Program-made: the position numbers and the translations under genes | From: Rhodovastum atsumiense | Lineage (GTDB): Bacteria > Pseudomonadota > Alphaproteobacteria > Acetobacterales > Acetobacteraceae | Assembly (NCBI GenBank): GCA_026225115.1 | Contig: JAMFSE010000144.1 | Coordinates: forward strand, 32,142-96,141 | DNA length: 64,000 bases | Direction of reading: 5' to 3' | Shown here: positions 35,256 through 44,736 of the stretch, one piece after another | How positions within the stretch are numbered: the first letter of the stretch is position 1 | Layout of the letters: every line of letters starts with the position of its first letter | The notes under the pieces: model-generated | What the model saw: the letters and a program-made list of their open reading frames with translations, nothing else | Told to the model about the DNA's origin: nothing | The model's database searches: none

Positions 35256-37718
35256 TTAATTCCTTAATACGCCGCCTGTCGCTTTTCCGACCGCCGCAAC
35301 AATCTTTGCCGAGACCGCTTCGATTTCTGTTTCGGTTAGCGATTTTTCCGTCGGCTGCAGTGTTACTGCGATGGCCAGCGAGATTTGACCTTCCGGCAGG
35401 TTTTTACCGGCGTAGCGGTCGAACAAGGTGACGTTGGTGATGAGATTGCGATCGGCGCCTTTGGCGGCGCGGATCAGCGTTTCGGCGGGCGTTGCTGCCG
35501 GCACCAGAAATGCGAAGTCGCGGCGGAGCGGTTGGAAGGCGGGCAGGGCCGGCGCAGATTTTTTGCGGCGCTTGGGTTCGGGGATGGCGTCGAGAAAAAT
35601 CTCGAAGGCGACGGTGCCGATCGGCAGGTCGAGTTTGCTGCAGATCGAGGGATGCAGGGCGCCGAATTGGGCGAGGATGATTTTCGGGCCTTGCCGCAGC
35701 AGGCCGGATTGTCCGGGGTGGAAAAATTTCGGCGCCTCCGCGGTGGCGGTTATCGCGTCCGTCGCTACGCCCAAGGCGGCGAGCACGGCGAGTGCGTCGG
35801 CCTTTGCGTCCAGCGCATCGAATTTGCGGGATGCCGCCAGGGCGCTCAAGCCGGTTTCTCCGCTGCGCAATCCGGCGGCCGCCAGAATCTGCGAGCCCGG
35901 TTCCGGGTAGGCAGGGCCGACTTCGAAGAGGCCAAGGTCAGGGTAGCCGCGGGCGATATTGCGCGCGGCCACGGCAGCGAGCGTTGCGATCGCGGTAGGC
36001 CGCATCTGGTCAAGGTCGGCGGCAATTGGGTTGGCGAGGCGCAATGCTTCATCGGCTTGCGCAAACAGCCCAGCGATGTTGTGGTCGAGGAAGCTGAAGG
36101 TGACGCATTCCATCAGGCCGCGTGCCGCGAGGCTACGCCTGGCCAGTGCCGTGCGGGTTTGTTTCGGCGTAAGATTCGGTGCTGGAATGCTGCGCGATAA
36201 AGGGAGCGACACGGGGATAATGGCGTCCAATCCGCGCAGGCGAAGCACCTCCTCGATCAGGTCGACTTCCGGTTCGATTTCCGCGGCGCCTTCAGCGGTG
36301 GTTTTCGCGGTAACCGGGTCGAGGTCCGGGGATTGTTCGAGGGCAGGCGTCTGGGCGATGTCGTTGCGCCAGGAGGGCACGTCCAGCACCGCGTGCGCGC
36401 CATCGCGGCGGTAGACGGTAAAGCCAAGTTTTTCGAGCGATCCCACGGCCTCATCCGGCCGGATGTCGGCGCCACCGAAGGTTTTCAGCCGGGCAAATCG
36501 TATTTTGGCCTTGCGGCGCCAATGCGGTTCGCTGCCGGCCTGGGTAATTTCGCTGGCGGTCCCGCCGCATAGATCGAGGATCATCGCTGTTGCCGCATGC
36601 AAACCGTTGGGCAGCAACGCCGGATCGATGCCGCGCTCAAAACGCTGCCTGGCATCGGAATGAATCGCGTGCCGCTGACCTGTCAGCGCAATATGGACCC
36701 GGTCGAACAACGCGCATTCGATGAACACGGTTCTGGTCGAAAAATCGCAACCCGTGGCCACGCCGCCGACAATACCGGCCAGGGACTGCGCGCCGTTCTC
36801 ATCGGCGATGACGCAATCATCGCTGCTCACCACGACCTGCTTGCCGTGCAGCCCGGCAAATGTCTCGCCGGGTACCCCGTGCCGCAGCGTCAGCGTTGAA
36901 CCGGCGATTTTGTCGGCATCGAACACATGCAGTGGGCGCCCGAGGTCATGGGTGAAGAAATTCGTGATGTCGGCGAGTGTGTTGATCGGCCGCAAGCCGA
37001 TGGAGGTCAGCCGGGCTTTCAGCCAATCCGGGCTCTCGCCGTTGGTGACGTTTGAGACGGTGCGGCCGAGCACCCAGGGACAGGCTTCGGCAAAATCATT
37101 CCGCCAGCTGATCCGGCTGGCGCCTGCACCCGCAACGGGTTTGGGGTTGAAAGCCCGCAATGTCCCCAGCCCCGCCGCCGCCAGATCGCGCGCAACACCG
37201 CGCACGCTCAGCGCATCGCCGCGATTGGGGGTGACCGAAATCTCGATCACCGGATCGTCCAGCCCGGCCCAGACGGCATAGGCAGTGCCTACCGGCGCAT
37301 CTGCCGGCAACTCGATAATCCCGTCATGCTCGTCGCCCAGCGCAAGCTCGCGCGTGGAGACCAGCATGCCCTCCGATTTCACACCACGAATTTCGCCCAC
37401 TTTAAGCGTGATGCCGCTGCCCGGGATGAACGCGCCCGGCGGCGCGAACACCGCTTTCATGCCGGTCCGCGCATTCGGCGCCCCGCACACCACGGAAATT
37501 TCCGCGCCGCCGATGCTGACCCGGCAGGCACGCAGCCGGTCCGCATTCGGGTGCGGCGCGGCCTCCAACACTTCGGCGATCACGAACGGCGCCAGCGCCT
37601 CGGCGGCGTTATGCACGCCTTCGACCTCAAGGCCGATCGTGGACAGTTTCTCGATGATTTCGGCAGCGGAGACGTCAGTGTCCAGCCAGGTTTTTAACCA
37701 GGAGAGGGAAAATTTCAT
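35256..37718 (-). CDS. pheT: Phenylalanyl-tRNA synthetase beta subunit
   Basis: Large subunit of the heterotetrameric PheRS, 820 residues. The domains in order are: N-terminal MKFSLSWLKTWLDTDVSAAE, tRNA-binding OB domain (about 40-150; VIAEVLEAAPHPNADRLRAC), B3/B4 editing region (about 210-380; FTHDLGRPLHVFDADKI), B5 domain, catalytic-like core (EVLRLRGLDAI), and the C-terminal ferredoxin-fold anticodon-binding domain (PAFQPLRRDFAFLVP). It is the downstream member of a pheS-pheT operon with three bases between. Confidence 0.97.
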   Translation of the reverse strand: MKFSLSWLKTWLDTDVSAAEIIEKLSTIGLEVEGVHNAAEALAPFVIAEVLEAAPHPNADRLRACRVSIGGAEISVVCGAPNARTGMKAVFAPPGAFIPGSGITLKVGEIRGVKSEGMLVSTRELALGDEHDGIIELPADAPVGTAYAVWAGLDDPVIEISVTPNRGDALSVRGVARDLAAAGLGTLRAFNPKPVAGAGASRISWRNDFAEACPWVLGRTVSNVTNGESPDWLKARLTSIGLRPINTLADITNFFTHDLGRPLHVFDADKIAGSTLTLRHGVPGETFAGLHGKQVVVSSDDCVIADENGAQSLAGIVGGVATGCDFSTRTVFIECALFDRVHIALTGQRHAIHSDARQRFERGIDPALLPNGLHAATAMILDLCGGTASEITQAGSEPHWRRKAKIRFARLKTFGGADIRPDEAVGSLEKLGFTVYRRDGAHAVLDVPSWRNDIAQTPALEQSPDLDPVTAKTTAEGAAEIEPEVDLIEEVLRLRGLDAIIPVSLPLSRSIPAPNLTPKQTRTALARRSLAARGLMECVTFSFLDHNIAGLFAQADEALRLANPIAADLDQMRPTAIATLAAVAARNIARGYPDLGLFEVGPAYPEPGSQILAAAGLRSGETGLSALAASRKFDALDAKADALAVLAALGVATDAITATAEAPKFFHPGQSGLLRQGPKIILAQFGALHPSICSKLDLPIGTVAFEIFLDAIPEPKRRKKSAPALPAFQPLRRDFAFLVPAATPAETLIRAAKGADRNLITNVTLFDRYAGKNLPEGQISLAIAVTLQPTEKSLTETEIEAVSAKIVAAVGKATGGVLRN

Positions 37719-37721
37719 CGA

Positions 37722-38852
37722 TCAAATGCCCTCATGCAGATTGGCCGGCGCCAGCGGCGAAAAACCGTAATGGCGCAGCCAGCGGACATCGTTTTCAAAT
37801 AAGGGCCGCATATCGGCCATGCCGTGCTTTAGAATGGTTATTCGGTCGATCCCGACGCCAAATGCAAAGCCCTGATATTCGCGCGGGTCGATTCCGCAGT
37901 TGGCGAGCACGTTCGGATGCACCATGCCCGAGCCGAGTATTTCCAACCAATCCGAGCCCGCGCCGATTTCACCGCTTTTGCGGTCCCGGCCGATATCGAC
38001 CTCCAACGAAGGCTCGGTGAAGGGGAAGTAGCTGGCGCGGAAGCGGACCGGCAGATCCGGCACGTTGAAGAAGGCCCGCAGGAAATCGATAAGGCAGCCT
38101 TTCAGATGTGCCAGCGTGATGTCTCTGCCAATCACCAAGCCTTCAACTTGGTGAAACATAGGCGAGTGGGTAGCGTCATGATCTGAACGGAAGGTGCGGC
38201 CCGGCACGATGATGCGGATGGGTTCGGGGGTTGCGCCGGTTGCCTCCGCTTTTGCCCATTCCAGCATGGTGCGAATCTGCACCGAGGATGTATGCGGCCG
38301 CAGCAGCGCCCGGCGTTCGCCGATTTTGGCGTTGAGGTAAAATGTATCCATCATCGCCCGCGCCGGGTGGTGCCCCGGAATATTCAGCGCGCCGAAGGCA
38401 AACCAGTCGTCCTCGACATCCGGGCCTTCCTTAACCGAAAAACCCATCGCCCCGAAGATCGCCGCGATCTCTTCCATGGTCCGGCTGATCGGGTGGATGA
38501 GACCGGCCGGCTCGGGTCGTACCGGCGCCGAAATATCCATTCGCTCGGCGCTTAAACGCACGGTCAGCGCCGCTTCCTCCAGCCCGCCGCGCCGGGTTTC
38601 CAGCGCGCTGCTGATCGTCTCCTTCAAGGCATTGCGCAGTGCCGCCCGGATCGGACGCTCGGCCGGGGGTAGGCGCCCGACATCCTTCAAAAGCCCTGCC
38701 AGCTCGCTCGCCTTGCCCAGCACTTCTACCCGGCAGGTCTCCAACGCCGCCAAATCTGCGGCCTCATTGAGCTTGGATAACACCGCTGCCTGCAGCGGTG
38801 CCAACTTCGAAAATTCGTCGGCCTCAACGGCCGCGGGGTCGATTTCAGACAT
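37722..38852 (-). CDS. pheS: Phenylalanyl-tRNA synthetase alpha subunit
   Basis: Catalytic subunit of PheRS, 376 residues. An N-terminal coiled coil (about 1-95) is followed by the class II synthetase core: HPISRTMEEIAAIFGAMGFSV (motif 1 region), RPHTSSVQIRTML, GRTFRSDHDATHSPMFHQVEG (motif 2) and GFAFGVGIDRITILKHGM (motif 3). The frame is open 12 codons further, but ATG at 38852 giving MSEIDPAAVEADE is preferred. The 264 bases upstream, before pal, hold no gene. Confidence 0.95.
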   Translation of the reverse strand: MSEIDPAAVEADEFSKLAPLQAAVLSKLNEAADLAALETCRVEVLGKASELAGLLKDVGRLPPAERPIRAALRNALKETISSALETRRGGLEEAALTVRLSAERMDISAPVRPEPAGLIHPISRTMEEIAAIFGAMGFSVKEGPDVEDDWFAFGALNIPGHHPARAMMDTFYLNAKIGERRALLRPHTSSVQIRTMLEWAKAEATGATPEPIRIIVPGRTFRSDHDATHSPMFHQVEGLVIGRDITLAHLKGCLIDFLRAFFNVPDLPVRFRASYFPFTEPSLEVDIGRDRKSGEIGAGSDWLEILGSGMVHPNVLANCGIDPREYQGFAFGVGIDRITILKHGMADMRPLFENDVRWLRHYGFSPLAPANLHEGI

Positions 38853-39049
38853 GTGGCTGGGGAGACAAGGATGCGCGAAAAAAGTCAAGCGACGGCATTC
38901 CAGGTGTTACAATTTATCAACAGCAACAAAATTCTTTGCGAATTCTTTGCGAATAGGATGTAATCCGGGGTTGAAACACCCAAATAACCCTTGTGGATGC
39001 TTGACCCGTTACGGTCCAGCGCGCTAAGGCCCGAGGGGGATTTGCAGCC

Positions 39050-39077
39050 GTAGTGGTTGCGAAACCACTACTATTTT
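39050..39077 (+). terminator. Hairpin with T-run upstream of pal
   Basis: A nine-base stem GTAGTGGTT / AACCACTAC with a GCGA loop, followed by TATTTTT. It sits 40 bases before the pal start and downstream of a possible TTGACC -35 box at 39001, so it could be an attenuator or a terminator of a short upstream transcript. Also seen nearby is the tandem ATTCTTTGCGA / ATTCTTTGCGA at about 38931-38952. Confidence 0.4.
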
Positions 39078-39116
39078 TCGATTTCAACGTTATTTCGGAC
39101 AGGGACGGTTTTAATT

Positions 39117-39608
39117 ATGAATTTCAAAGCATTGGGCGCTCTCGCCGGCCTTGCCCTGCTGGCAGCCTGCTCTTCTACACCCGCTCCGGCGCCGACCGCC
39201 GAGAGCTCGGGCGCAGGTGCCACCGGCGCTGTTCCGGGTAGCGAGCAGGATCTGGTTGCCGACGTCGGCGATCGCGTGTTCTACGGCTTCAACGAGGCGA
39301 CCCTCAGCTCCGACGCTGACGCGACCCTTGGCCGCCAGTCCGCCTGGCTGGCGAAATACCCGAGCGTGAACGTTCTGGTTGCCGGTAACACCGACGAGCG
39401 TGGCACCGAGACCTACAACCTGGCGCTTGGCCAGAAGCGCGCTGACGCTGCCCGGGACTACCTGGTCTCCCAGGGTGTCGCCACTGCACGCATCACCACG
39501 ATCTCCTACGGCAAAGACAAGCCGGTTGCTCCCGGCAATGACGAGGCTGCCTACCAGCAGAACCGCAATGCCATCACCTCGGTGGCGGGTTCCAACCCGC
39601 AGAGCTAG
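39117..39608 (+). CDS. pal: Peptidoglycan-associated lipoprotein Pal
   Basis: Outer-membrane lipoprotein of the Tol-Pal cell-envelope system, 163 residues. The signal peptide ends with the lipobox LLAAC (Cys at about residue 19), followed by an Ala/Pro linker and an OmpA-like peptidoglycan-binding domain (about 55-155; VLVAGNTDERGTETYNLALG, RADAARDYLVSQG). The usual GHTDERG reads GNTDERG and NRRA-type end reads NRNA. Frame is open upstream; ATG at 39117 gives the proper signal peptide. tolQRAB are not upstream here; pheS is. Confidence 0.93.
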   Translation: MNFKALGALAGLALLAACSSTPAPAPTAESSGAGATGAVPGSEQDLVADVGDRVFYGFNEATLSSDADATLGRQSAWLAKYPSVNVLVAGNTDERGTETYNLALGQKRADAARDYLVSQGVATARITTISYGKDKPVAPGNDEAAYQQNRNAITSVAGSNPQS

Positions 39609-39643
39609 GCTATCCATTCCGGGCCTGCCCGGATGATCGAAGC

Positions 39644-39688
39644 AAAACCGGCGGCTTTCTGCATTTGTAGAAGCCGCCGGTTTTTTTT
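39644..39688 (+). terminator. Strong intrinsic terminator after pal
   Basis: A 14-base perfect stem AAAACCGGCGGCTT / AAGCCGCCGGTTTT with a 13-base loop, followed by a run of T continuing from the stem (TTTTTTTT). It lies 36 bases after the pal stop and should uncouple pal from cpoB. Confidence 0.9.
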
Positions 39689-39756
39689 AATGCCTCCTTA
39701 TCTTTTCATCACCCGGCGCCCGGATTAGACCCGTTCTGAATTTTGGATTGATGTGC

Positions 39757-40701
39757 ATGCGCCAGAGCGTTTTTGTAATTGCCGCCGTCGTCGTCTTGAG
39801 CCCGTTTGCGGCGCTGGCGCAGCCGTTGATACAGAGCCAGGAAGGCATTGCCCTGCAAAACCAGATCCTGCAGCTGCAGAGTCAGGTGCAGCAGCTGCAG
39901 GCAACCTCCGGCGGCGGTAATTCCGGCGGCTCCAGCCTCAGTGGCGATAATACGCCGCCGCCATCCAGCAGCGCGCCGGCGCCTTCCAGCGACATTGTCG
40001 GTAATTTGCTCAATCAGGTCAGCCAGCTGCAAGCCCAGGTGCAGCAGCTCAGCGGCCGGATCGATACGCTGCAGAACCAGGTGGATACGCAGCATGCCGC
40101 TACCGAAAAGGAAATCGGCGATCTGACGTTCAAGGTTACCGGCGCCGCCCCCGCGGCTGCGCCTGGTGCGCCCGGGGCGCCTGGGGCGCCTGGGGCGCCG
40201 GCTGCCCCTGACGCCTCCAACGCTGATACGCCCGCACCCAGCGGCCCCGGCGCCCCATTAAGCCTCACCGCCGGCACCTTGGGCACCGCCCCCGCGGCGC
40301 CGGCCGCTCCGCCCGCATCGCCGGCCGCAGCACTCAAACTGGCGCAGACCGCTTTGGCCAACGGCAATTACCCGGCGGCGGAGACCAATGCGCGGGCCGT
40401 GCTGGCAAATTCCAAATCCTCGCCCGAAGGGTATCGCGCACAGTATATCCTGGCGCAGTCGCTCTATGGCCAGAAGCGCCCGCAGGACGCCGCCATTGCC
40501 TATGACGATGCCTATAACCGCAACCGCACCGGGCCGAATGCACCCGGCGCCTTACTGGGCCTCGCCAATTCGCTGACCGATATTCAGCAATCCGCCGCGG
40601 CCTGCGACACGCTTTCCTCGCTCAACAGCCAGTTTCCGACCCCGCCGCCCGGCATGGGCCCCAAGATTCTGGCTGCCGAGAAGCGCGCCAGCTGTAATTA
40701 G
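39757..40701 (+). CDS. cpoB: Cell division coordinator CpoB (Tol-Pal associated, YbgF)
   Basis: Periplasmic protein linking Tol-Pal constriction to peptidoglycan synthesis. After a signal peptide ending ALAQ, it has a trimerising coiled coil (about 25-55; IALQNQILQLQSQVQQLQ), a second coil (about 88-130), a low-complexity GAPGAPGAPGAPAAP linker, and C-terminal TPR-like repeats (about 205-310; ALANGNYPAAETNARAVLAN). TTG 39748 and ATG 39751 are also possible starts; ATG 39757 has the better spacing from GGA. It is followed by tilS as in many alphaproteobacteria. Confidence 0.9.
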   Translation: MRQSVFVIAAVVVLSPFAALAQPLIQSQEGIALQNQILQLQSQVQQLQATSGGGNSGGSSLSGDNTPPPSSSAPAPSSDIVGNLLNQVSQLQAQVQQLSGRIDTLQNQVDTQHAATEKEIGDLTFKVTGAAPAAAPGAPGAPGAPGAPAAPDASNADTPAPSGPGAPLSLTAGTLGTAPAAPAAPPASPAAALKLAQTALANGNYPAAETNARAVLANSKSSPEGYRAQYILAQSLYGQKRPQDAAIAYDDAYNRNRTGPNAPGALLGLANSLTDIQQSAAACDTLSSLNSQFPTPPPGMGPKILAAEKRASCN

Positions 40702-40711
40702 GCGTCGCTTT

Positions 40712-41893
40712 ATGGGCCTGGCCATCGTCTTTGCCGCCGCCATGGCGGAGCTTGGACCCTTCGGTCCGGCGCCAAAACTCGCGGTCGCCGTTTCCGGAGG
40801 CGCCGACAGCACGGCATTGGCCCTGCTGACCCAGCAATGGGCCGCCTCCCATGATGCGAGCGTCATTGCGCTCATTGTCGATCACGGGCTGCGTGCGTCC
40901 TCCGCCGGTGAGGCGGAGGCGACCCGGACCCGCCTCGCCGAACGCGGGTTGGAGGCACGAATCCTCTCGCTTTCTGGTCTTCCGCGCGATGCGCGATTGC
41001 AGGAAGCCGCCCGGTTCGCACGTTACGCAGCGCTCGGCGCGGCGGCGCGCGCGGCGGGTGCCGTTTTCCTGCTGCTTGGGCACCACCGGGCCGACCAGGC
41101 TGAGACCGTGGCAATGCGCGCCGCCCGTGGCACCGGCGGCCTGCAGGGCATGGCATGCTTTGTGGCCCGGAACGATGTGGTGCTGCTGCGGCCGCTGCTG
41201 ACGAGCCCGCCCGAAATACTGCGCGCCTTTCTGCGCGCCGAAAAGATGCTTTGGCTGGAAGACCCATCCAACACCGATCCTCGGTTTGAACGCGTGCGCC
41301 TGCGGCTTGCCGGCGCAACAACGGCGCCGGAGGCGGCGGGAGCGCGGCAGCGCCAGGAAGCGCAGGCGGCGGAGTTTCTGGCGCGCCACACGGTAATCTC
41401 ACCCCAGGGCTTCGCCGTCATCCATGCGGAAACGTCTCCCCAGCCGGCGCTGGCCGCGCTGCTGCGCGTGATCGGCGGCGCCGATTATGCGCCGAGGCGC
41501 GATGCGACAGCGGCGTTGGCGGCACAATTGCGCCCGGCGACATTGGGCGGGGTGCGCATTCTCAAAGCCGGCAAACGCGGCCCGGGCTGGCTATTGGTGC
41601 GCGAAGCCTCAGCCTGCGCGCCGCCGGTTCCTGCCGTCGCGGGCGCGCTCTGGGACGGACGCTTTCGTCTCGCGGAGTCCTCCCAGGCCGCCAGCCTTGG
41701 CGCATTGGGCGCGGACGCATCGAAATTCAGGCATGGCAGCAATCTGCCCGCCGCCGTTCTGCGTGGCCTGCCGTGCATCCGTCCAACCGATCGGCCCGGG
41801 GAATTGCGGCTTGCAGCTGCCGTTTTTGTCCCGCCCAGCCCAGCCGCGCCGCACCCTTTCGTGGCCGCGCGCCGCGGCGTCGATTTACGCTGA
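40712..41893 (+). CDS. tilS: tRNA(Ile)-lysidine synthase
   Basis: Converts C34 of the CAU anticodon tRNA-Ile to lysidine with ATP and lysine, an essential step for AUA decoding. The PP-loop SGGADSTALALL (about residues 28-39) and LIVDHGLR (about residues 53-60) are clear; HHRADQAETVAMRAARG follows. The C-terminal substrate-binding region is present but Ala-rich. Length 393 is normal. It begins 10 bases after cpoB and precedes ftsH, the conserved order. Confidence 0.93.
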   Translation: MGLAIVFAAAMAELGPFGPAPKLAVAVSGGADSTALALLTQQWAASHDASVIALIVDHGLRASSAGEAEATRTRLAERGLEARILSLSGLPRDARLQEAARFARYAALGAAARAAGAVFLLLGHHRADQAETVAMRAARGTGGLQGMACFVARNDVVLLRPLLTSPPEILRAFLRAEKMLWLEDPSNTDPRFERVRLRLAGATTAPEAAGARQRQEAQAAEFLARHTVISPQGFAVIHAETSPQPALAALLRVIGGADYAPRRDATAALAAQLRPATLGGVRILKAGKRGPGWLLVREASACAPPVPAVAGALWDGRFRLAESSQAASLGALGADASKFRHGSNLPAAVLRGLPCIRPTDRPGELRLAAAVFVPPSPAAPHPFVAARRGVDLR

Positions 41894-42064
41894 TGGCAAT
41901 TTATTTGTGCAGGGGTGCCAAATAGGTGCAGAATGCCCATGTGAGTTTCCGATGTGAATTTTTTATGGCCGCGTGCTTTATGGCGTGGCAGGGTTGAGAG
42001 ACGAACATTGCCTGGCGGGCCACACGGAGCGTGGCGCTTATTTTAAGGAATTGGACAAGGCTAG

Positions 42065-43984
42065 ATGAATAATCTCGGTCGAAATATCGCGCTTTGGGTC
42101 GTTGTAGCGCTGTTTCTGGTGGTTCTGTTTAACGTCTTTCAACCCTCCAGCACGTCGAACAACGCGACCGAGTTGGCCTACTCCAACTTCCTCACGGATG
42201 TGAACAGCGGAACGGTGCAGGATGTGACCATCTCCGGTCATGACGTCACAGGCACGACCAAGGACGGCAAGGCGTTTGAGACCTATACGCCGGATGACCC
42301 CGGCCTGGTCGGCAAGCTGATCGCTGCCGGCGTGCATGTTGATGCCAAGCCGCAGGGCGACAACATGAACCCGATCCTGAAAATCCTCATCTCCTGGGCG
42401 CCGATGCTGCTGCTGATCGGGGTGTGGGTCTTCTTCATGCGCCAGATGCAATCCGGCGGCGGCCGTGCCATGGGCTTCGGCAAATCCCGCGCCCGGCTGC
42501 TGACTGAAAAACAGGGCCGCGTGACCTTCGAGGACGTCGCCGGCATCGATGAAGCCAAGGGCGAGTTGCAGGAAATCGTCGAATTCCTGCGCGACCCGCA
42601 AAAATTCCAGCGCCTAGGGGGTAAAATCCCGAAGGGCTGTTTGCTGGTAGGTCCCCCCGGTACCGGTAAAACCTTGCTTGCCCGCGCCATCGCGGGTGAG
42701 GCAAACGTGCCGTTCTTCACGATCTCGGGCTCCGACTTTGTCGAGATGTTCGTCGGCGTGGGTGCCTCGCGCGTCCGTGACATGTTCGAGCAGGGCAAGA
42801 AAAATGCGCCCTGCATCATCTTCATTGATGAGATCGACGCAGTCGGCCGCCATCGCGGCGCCGGCCTCGGCGGTGGCAATGACGAGCGTGAGCAGACCTT
42901 GAACCAGATGCTGGTCGAGATGGATGGGTTTGAGAGCAATGAGGGCGTGATCCTGATTGCCGCCACCAATCGGCCGGACGTGCTGGACCCGGCGCTGCTG
43001 CGTCCCGGCCGTTTCGACCGTCAGGTCGTGGTGCCGAATCCGGACGTGCTGGGACGTGAGAAGATCCTGAAGGTGCATATGCGCAAGGTGCCTTTGGCGT
43101 CCGACGTGGATCCGAAGACCATTGCCCGGGGCACGCCCGGTTTCTCCGGCGCCGATCTCGCGAACCTGGTGAACGAGGCGGCGTTGCTCGCCGCGCGCAT
43201 CGGCAAGCGCGTCGTCGCCATGGCGGAATTCGAGCATGCCAAGGACAAGGTGATGATGGGCGCGGAACGCCGCAGCCTGGTGATGAGCGATGACGAGAAG
43301 AAAATGACCGCCTATCACGAAGGCGGCCATGCGATCTGCTCGATCACGCTGCCCGAATGCGACCCTGTGCATAAAGCCACCATCATCCCGCGCGGCCGTG
43401 CGCTCGGCATGGTGATGAGCCTGCCCGAGGGCGATCGCTACTCCACCAGCAAGGTCAAGCTGCTGCAGCAATTGATCATGGCGATGGGTGGCCGCGCCGC
43501 AGAGGAAATCATTTTTGGCGCCGACCGCGTCTCCAACGGTGCCTCCGGCGATATCAAAATGGCGACCGACCAGACCCGCCGGATGGTGACCGAATGGGGC
43601 ATGTCGGAGAAACTCGGCATGATCTCCTATGGCGATAACGGCCAGGAGTTGTTTCTGGGTCATTCGGTGACGCAGCATAAGAATGTGTCGGAGGCGACCG
43701 CGCGCGAAATCGATAACGAGATCAAATCGATTATTGATCATGCCTATTCGGAAGCCAAACGCATTTTGACGGAGCGGCTGGCTGATTTGCACGCGCTGGC
43801 CAAGGGCTTGCTGGAGTATGAGACGCTGTCGGGTGATGAGATCCGGATGGTGATCAATGGCGAGAAGATTATTCGCAAGATCATTGATGACCCGATGCCC
43901 GATCAACGCCGCGCCTCGGTCCCGACTTCCAGCCCGAAGCCGGATCTAGGCGGCATAAACGGCCCCCTCCCAGCCCCCGGCTAG
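42065..43984 (+). CDS. ftsH: ATP-dependent zinc metalloprotease FtsH
   Basis: Membrane-anchored AAA+ protease that degrades unstable membrane and regulatory proteins. Of 639 residues, two membrane helices flank a periplasmic loop (residues about 5-25 and 103-123), then the AAA domain has Walker A GPPGTGKT (about 197-204), Walker [12 protein letters not shown] and the SRH segment, and the protease domain has the zinc motif HEGGH beginning at His418, with the third ligand Asp downstream. Usual length. Preceded by a 171-base gap and followed by a long palindrome. Confidence 0.98.
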   Translation: MNNLGRNIALWVVVALFLVVLFNVFQPSSTSNNATELAYSNFLTDVNSGTVQDVTISGHDVTGTTKDGKAFETYTPDDPGLVGKLIAAGVHVDAKPQGDNMNPILKILISWAPMLLLIGVWVFFMRQMQSGGGRAMGFGKSRARLLTEKQGRVTFEDVAGIDEAKGELQEIVEFLRDPQKFQRLGGKIPKGCLLVGPPGTGKTLLARAIAGEANVPFFTISGSDFVEMFVGVGASRVRDMFEQGKKNAPCIIFIDEIDAVGRHRGAGLGGGNDEREQTLNQMLVEMDGFESNEGVILIAATNRPDVLDPALLRPGRFDRQVVVPNPDVLGREKILKVHMRKVPLASDVDPKTIARGTPGFSGADLANLVNEAALLAARIGKRVVAMAEFEHAKDKVMMGAERRSLVMSDDEKKMTAYHEGGHAICSITLPECDPVHKATIIPRGRALGMVMSLPEGDRYSTSKVKLLQQLIMAMGGRAAEEIIFGADRVSNGASGDIKMATDQTRRMVTEWGMSEKLGMISYGDNGQELFLGHSVTQHKNVSEATAREIDNEIKSIIDHAYSEAKRILTERLADLHALAKGLLEYETLSGDEIRMVINGEKIIRKIIDDPMPDQRRASVPTSSPKPDLGGINGPLPAPG

Positions 43985-43990
43985 GGCTAA

Positions 43991-44107
43991 ATTCTACTGT
44001 GGTGGTCATCTGAGGCGCTTTTTTCGGCTTCCGGTGCTCGCGTACGTTAAGTACGCTCCGCTCCGGGTCCGAAAAAATCGCCCCAGCTGACTCACCACAG
44101 CGAATTC
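43991..44107. repeat. Long imperfect palindrome downstream of ftsH
   Basis: About 115 bases. ATTCTACTGTGGTGGTCATC on the left mirrors GAATTCGCTGTGGTGAGTCA read from the right; GGCGCTTTTTTCGG pairs with GGGGCGATTTTTTCGG, and the centre is CGTACGTTAAGTACG. It sits between convergent ftsH and a thioesterase gene, so it probably acts as a two-way terminator and may be a dispersed repeat. Confidence 0.75.
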
Positions 44108-44144
44108 GATAGGCCGGTGGCCTTTAAGGGCGCTCCAGACCTTT

Positions 44145-44627
44145 TTACCAAATCGCGCAGGTCGTTGAACCCGTTGCGTAGATCTTCCCATTCGCATCCG
44201 TGATTTTGCCTTCTGCGAAGGCGGCTCTGCGGCCGGCGTTGATGACTTTTCCCTCCGCCAGCACTTCTACCAGCGCGTCAGTCATTGGCCGGAGATAGTT
44301 TATTTTTATCTCCAACGTCGCGTAGCTCTGGCCTTGGGCCAGCAGGGAATGGACGGCGCAACCCATGACGGAATCCAGCAGGGTGGCCGCGGCGCCGCCG
44401 TGGACGGAGCCGATGGGGTTGTACAGATACTCGCCGATCGGCAGCGTCATCGTCACCAGTCCCGGGGCGACGGTCCCCGCGTTGATGCCGAAAAGTTTCA
44501 AAATCGGCGGGGGCGGAAGCTCGCCGTTGAACATGGCGTTCAGATATTCGATCCCGGACAGAGTTTGGCCCTTTAACGCCGAGCCCTTGGGGTCGTCCCA
44601 GGTGATTAGGCGGCTGCGTTCGGTCAT
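44145..44627 (-). CDS. PaaI-type hotdog-fold thioesterase
   Basis: A 160-residue acyl-CoA thioesterase of the PaaI/4HBT group. The active-site segment is NPIGSVHGGAAATLLDSVMG (about residues 73-92), where His-Gly-Gly orient the thioester. YATLEIKINYLRPM is the conserved central strand. ATG at 44627 with AGGAA ribosome site is preferred over upstream codons. The palindrome TGACGTATACGTCA lies 45 bases upstream, as expected for an operator. The physiological acyl-CoA is unknown. Confidence 0.88.
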   Translation of the reverse strand: MTERSRLITWDDPKGSALKGQTLSGIEYLNAMFNGELPPPPILKLFGINAGTVAPGLVTMTLPIGEYLYNPIGSVHGGAAATLLDSVMGCAVHSLLAQGQSYATLEIKINYLRPMTDALVEVLAEGKVINAGRRAAFAEGKITDANGKIYATGSTTCAIW

Positions 44628-44672
44628 GGCGGCGGTTCCTTTGTCTGTGTGGAATTTGACGATCCCGCAGTA

Positions 44673-44686
44673 TGACGTATACGTCA
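44673..44686. promoter_or_regulatory. Palindromic operator candidate before the thioesterase
   Basis: A perfect 14-base palindrome TGACGTATACGTCA in the 109-base divergent gap between the thioesterase and an alpha/beta hydrolase gene. It resembles sites of MerR-family LiuR-type regulators of acyl-CoA catabolism (ACGT-n-ACGT symmetry). Regulator identity is inference. Confidence 0.55.
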
Positions 44687-44736
44687 ATCTGTGCAAAAAT
44701 TTGACACGCCAACGCCACTGCTGCCCATGCTAACGC

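Noticed and set aside
40160..40200. Repeated GGCGCC-type units in cpoB as a tandem-repeat locus
   Set aside because: They encode the GAP linker of CpoB, a low-complexity spacer typical of this protein.
42614..43906. 430-codon minus-strand frame opposite ftsH
   Set aside because: Pure shadow of a highly conserved gene.
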